Source of the DNA: CAVSWN01 sp046728115
GTDB taxonomy: Bacteria > Acidobacteriota > Vicinamibacteria > Vicinamibacterales > CAVVIG01
Reading direction: 5' to 3'
Assembly: GCA_046728115.1 (NCBI GenBank)
Contig: JBKPDW010000358.1
Coordinates: 1-34,773 of the forward strand
Length of the DNA: 34,773 nucleotides
Shown: positions 33,043 through 34,773 of the stretch, one piece after another
How the letters are laid out: each line of letters starts with the position of its first letter
Position numbering within the stretch: the first letter of the stretch is position 1
Translations under genes and position numbers: made by a program
Notes under the pieces: generated by a model
The model's database searches: none
The model's input: the letters and a program-made list of their open reading frames with translations, nothing else
Told to the model about the DNA's origin: nothing

Positions 33043-34773
33043 ATGGATTCGTTCCTCCAGGACATCCGATACGCCATTCGTACGCTCGTGCGCACCCCGG
33101 GGTTCACCGTCGTCGCGGTACTCGCGCTCGGCCTCGGCATCGGCGCGAACACGGCCATCTTCACGGTGGTCAACGCGGCCCTGATCGAGCCGCTCCCGTT
33201 TCGCGATCCGAACCGCATCATCGCGTTGTGGGAGGAGTCCGCGCGAGCGCCCGGCCGCAACAACACGATCAGCCCCGCGAATTTCATTCAGTGGTCCGAG
33301 CGGGCCACCGCCTTCGAAACCATGGCGGCGATGGTCGACACACGATCGAATCTGACCGGTGACGGCGATCCGGAGGAAGTCACCGTCCAGAATGTCACCG
33401 CTCAGTTCTTCCCTCTGCTTGGCGTGACGCCGCTCATCGGCCGTCCGTTCACGGACGCCGAGAACCGCGACCCGCAAGCCGCTGTCGTGATCCTCGGATA
33501 CGATTTCTGGCAGCGCCGCTTTGGCGGCGATCGCGGTGTAATGGGCCGAACGATTCGGCTGAACGGGCGGCCGAACACGATCGTGGGCGTGATGCCGCAG
33601 GGGTTTCAGCTCTTCATCAAGTCGCGTTCGCTCGCTGGCAAACCATCCGATCTCTGGACGCCATATGTTTTCAACGCGGAGGCGCGCACCTGGAGCGGAC
33701 GATTCCTCGAAGCAATCGGCCGGCTGAAGTCGGGGACGAGTGTCGAAGCCGCACAGACGCAGCTGACGACCATCGCAAGCGCGCTCGCCGTTGAATTTCC
33801 TCAGCGCAACGCCAACTGGGGCGCGCGCGTGGTCCCGTTGCGCGCCGAACTGTCGGACGAGTACCGGCGAGCGCTCCTCATTCTGACGGGTGCGGTCGCG
33901 TTCGTGCTGTTGATTGTCTGCGCGAACGTCGCGAACCTGCTGCTGGCACGCGGTGCGGCCCGGCGCAGGGAGTTCGCGATTCGCGCCGCCGTCGGCGCGG
34001 CCCGCGCTCGCGTGGTCAGGCAGCTGCTGACCGAGGGCCTCGTTCTGGCGTCCGCCGGTGGCGTGCTCGGTTTGCTGGCCGCCGGATGGGGCATCGAATT
34101 GCTTCTTGCGCTGAGTCCGGTTGACCTCTCGACGTCAGGTCCCGTCCGTCTCAACGGCGTCGTCCTCGCGTTCTCGGCGGCGGTGTCGATTGCGACCGCC
34201 GTGGTCTGTGGTCTCGCTCCTGCGTTTGCCGGCACGCGCGTCGACGCGCACGATGCGTTGTCGGACGCCCGTCAGGTCGGCGCATCGGTTCCGCATCGGC
34301 GCCTGCGCCAGGCCTTTGTCGTTGCGGAGATCGCGCTGGCTTCCGTTCTGCTGGTCGGCGCCGGTCTGCTGATGCGCAGCTTCGTCGCCCTGCGCCAGAT
34401 CGACCCGGGTTACTCGACGAACAACGTCCTGACATTGCGCCTGCAGCTGCCGGCCACGAAGTATCCAGAGGACGAGCAGCGGATCCGTTTCTTCCATGCT
34501 GCCGCCGACCAGATCCGCCAGCTTCCCGGCGTTCAGGGGGTCGGCGCGATCAGTTTTCTGCCGCTGACGAGCATCGGAGCTGGAACCAGCTTCACGATCG
34601 AGGGGCGTCCGACTTCGCCACCTGGACAGAACAACAACACCGGGGTCAGCGTCTGCGACAACGGTTTTTTCGCGGCGATGAACATTCCGCTCAAACGAGG
34701 GCGCTTCTTCAGCGAACGCGAGATGCGCGAAAAGTCGAACGTCGTGATCGTCAGCGAGTCGCTCGTGCGGACC
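33043..34773 (+). CDS. ADOP-type (MacB/FtsX-like) ABC transporter permease, N-terminal part
   Basis: At least 577 residues in an open frame that runs off the window. The N-terminus MDSFLQDIRYAIRTLVRTPGFTVVAVLALGLGIGANTAIF is the hallmark of acidobacterial duplicated orphan permeases. Membrane segment 1 (about 20-42) is followed by a large periplasmic MacB-like domain (about 50-270). Three membrane segments then follow, including ALLILTGAVAFVLLIVCANVANLLLARG with the FAIRAAVGA coupling motif. A second hydrophobic start (RQAFVVAEIALASVLLVGAGLLMRSF, about 425-450) opens the duplicated half. No ATPase gene is adjacent in the window, in keeping with the orphan label. Substrate unknown. Confidence 0.92.
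   Translation, partial: MDSFLQDIRYAIRTLVRTPGFTVVAVLALGLGIGANTAIFTVVNAALIEPLPFRDPNRIIALWEESARAPGRNNTISPANFIQWSERATAFETMAAMVDTRSNLTGDGDPEEVTVQNVTAQFFPLLGVTPLIGRPFTDAENRDPQAAVVILGYDFWQRRFGGDRGVMGRTIRLNGRPNTIVGVMPQGFQLFIKSRSLAGKPSDLWTPYVFNAEARTWSGRFLEAIGRLKSGTSVEAAQTQLTTIASALAVEFPQRNANWGARVVPLRAELSDEYRRALLILTGAVAFVLLIVCANVANLLLARGAARRREFAIRAAVGAARARVVRQLLTEGLVLASAGGVLGLLAAGWGIELLLALSPVDLSTSGPVRLNGVVLAFSAAVSIATAVVCGLAPAFAGTRVDAHDALSDARQVGASVPHRRLRQAFVVAEIALASVLLVGAGLLMRSFVALRQIDPGYSTNNVLTLRLQLPATKYPEDEQRIRFFHAAADQIRQLPGVQGVGAISFLPLTSIGAGTSFTIEGRPTSPPGQNNNTGVSVCDNGFFAAMNIPLKRGRFFSEREMREKSNVVIVSESLVRT

Overview
The window is a GC-rich bacterial chromosome segment packed with housekeeping genes. It is probably from an Acidobacteriota lineage of the Vicinamibacteria type. 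The evidence for that is the long MacB/FtsX-like permease at the right edge, of the kind called ADOP (acidobacterial duplicated orphan permease), the style of the small exported proteins, and the gene order; it is an inference, not a phylogenetic result. No tRNA, rRNA, CRISPR array, prophage or insertion sequence was seen, and no gap between genes exceeds 300 bases.

Layout. (1) Bases 1-3299, minus strand: terC, a bifunctional class A penicillin-binding protein, and the 5' part of treZ (trehalose synthesis). (2) 3329-9376, plus strand: a proteostasis block of hspR, cbpA, clpB and ftsH. It starts at a good sigma-70-type promoter whose -10 element is covered by an inverted repeat, probably the HspR operator. 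(3) 9427-11962: an MFS efflux transporter and an exported amidohydrolase, transcribed divergently from a very short shared region. (4) 21304 down to 12035, minus strand: an uninterrupted run of ECF sigma factor, anti-sigma factor, Spy/CpxP-like exported protein, an exported protein of unknown function, recG, rsmD, coaD, an aspartate aminotransferase, a CoA-binding protein, rho and a CDGSH iron-sulfur protein. (5) 21353-30204, plus strand: lexA, a DUF3467 protein, nth, a zincin-like metallopeptidase, rsmA, rnj (RNase J), ftsK and a secreted cell-wall amidase. (6) 30274-32091, minus strand: leucyl aminopeptidase and a small membrane protein. (7) 32115-34773, plus strand: a PKD-like exported protein with its own promoter and intrinsic terminator, a small exported protein, and the truncated ADOP permease.

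The most unusual signal is not a gene. Six gaps between genes hold islands built to one plan: a few degenerate tandem units of 7, 8 or 9 bases, a short spacer, then units of the same length in inverted complement. The unit sequence differs completely from island to island, but the plan is the same. All six lie between genes read in the same direction, and two of them extend into annotated coding sequence (the recG 3' end and the start of the small membrane protein). A seventh, single-armed array supplies the apparent start codon of the exported protein upstream of recG. These may be RNA hairpin elements acting between cistrons, or remnants of a slippage and inversion process.

Functionally the window joins protein quality control (HspR, CbpA, ClpB, FtsH), a probable envelope-stress sigma module, DNA repair (LexA, RecG, Nth), RNA decay and termination (RNase J, Rho), and cell-wall growth and division (class A PBP, FtsK, amidase).
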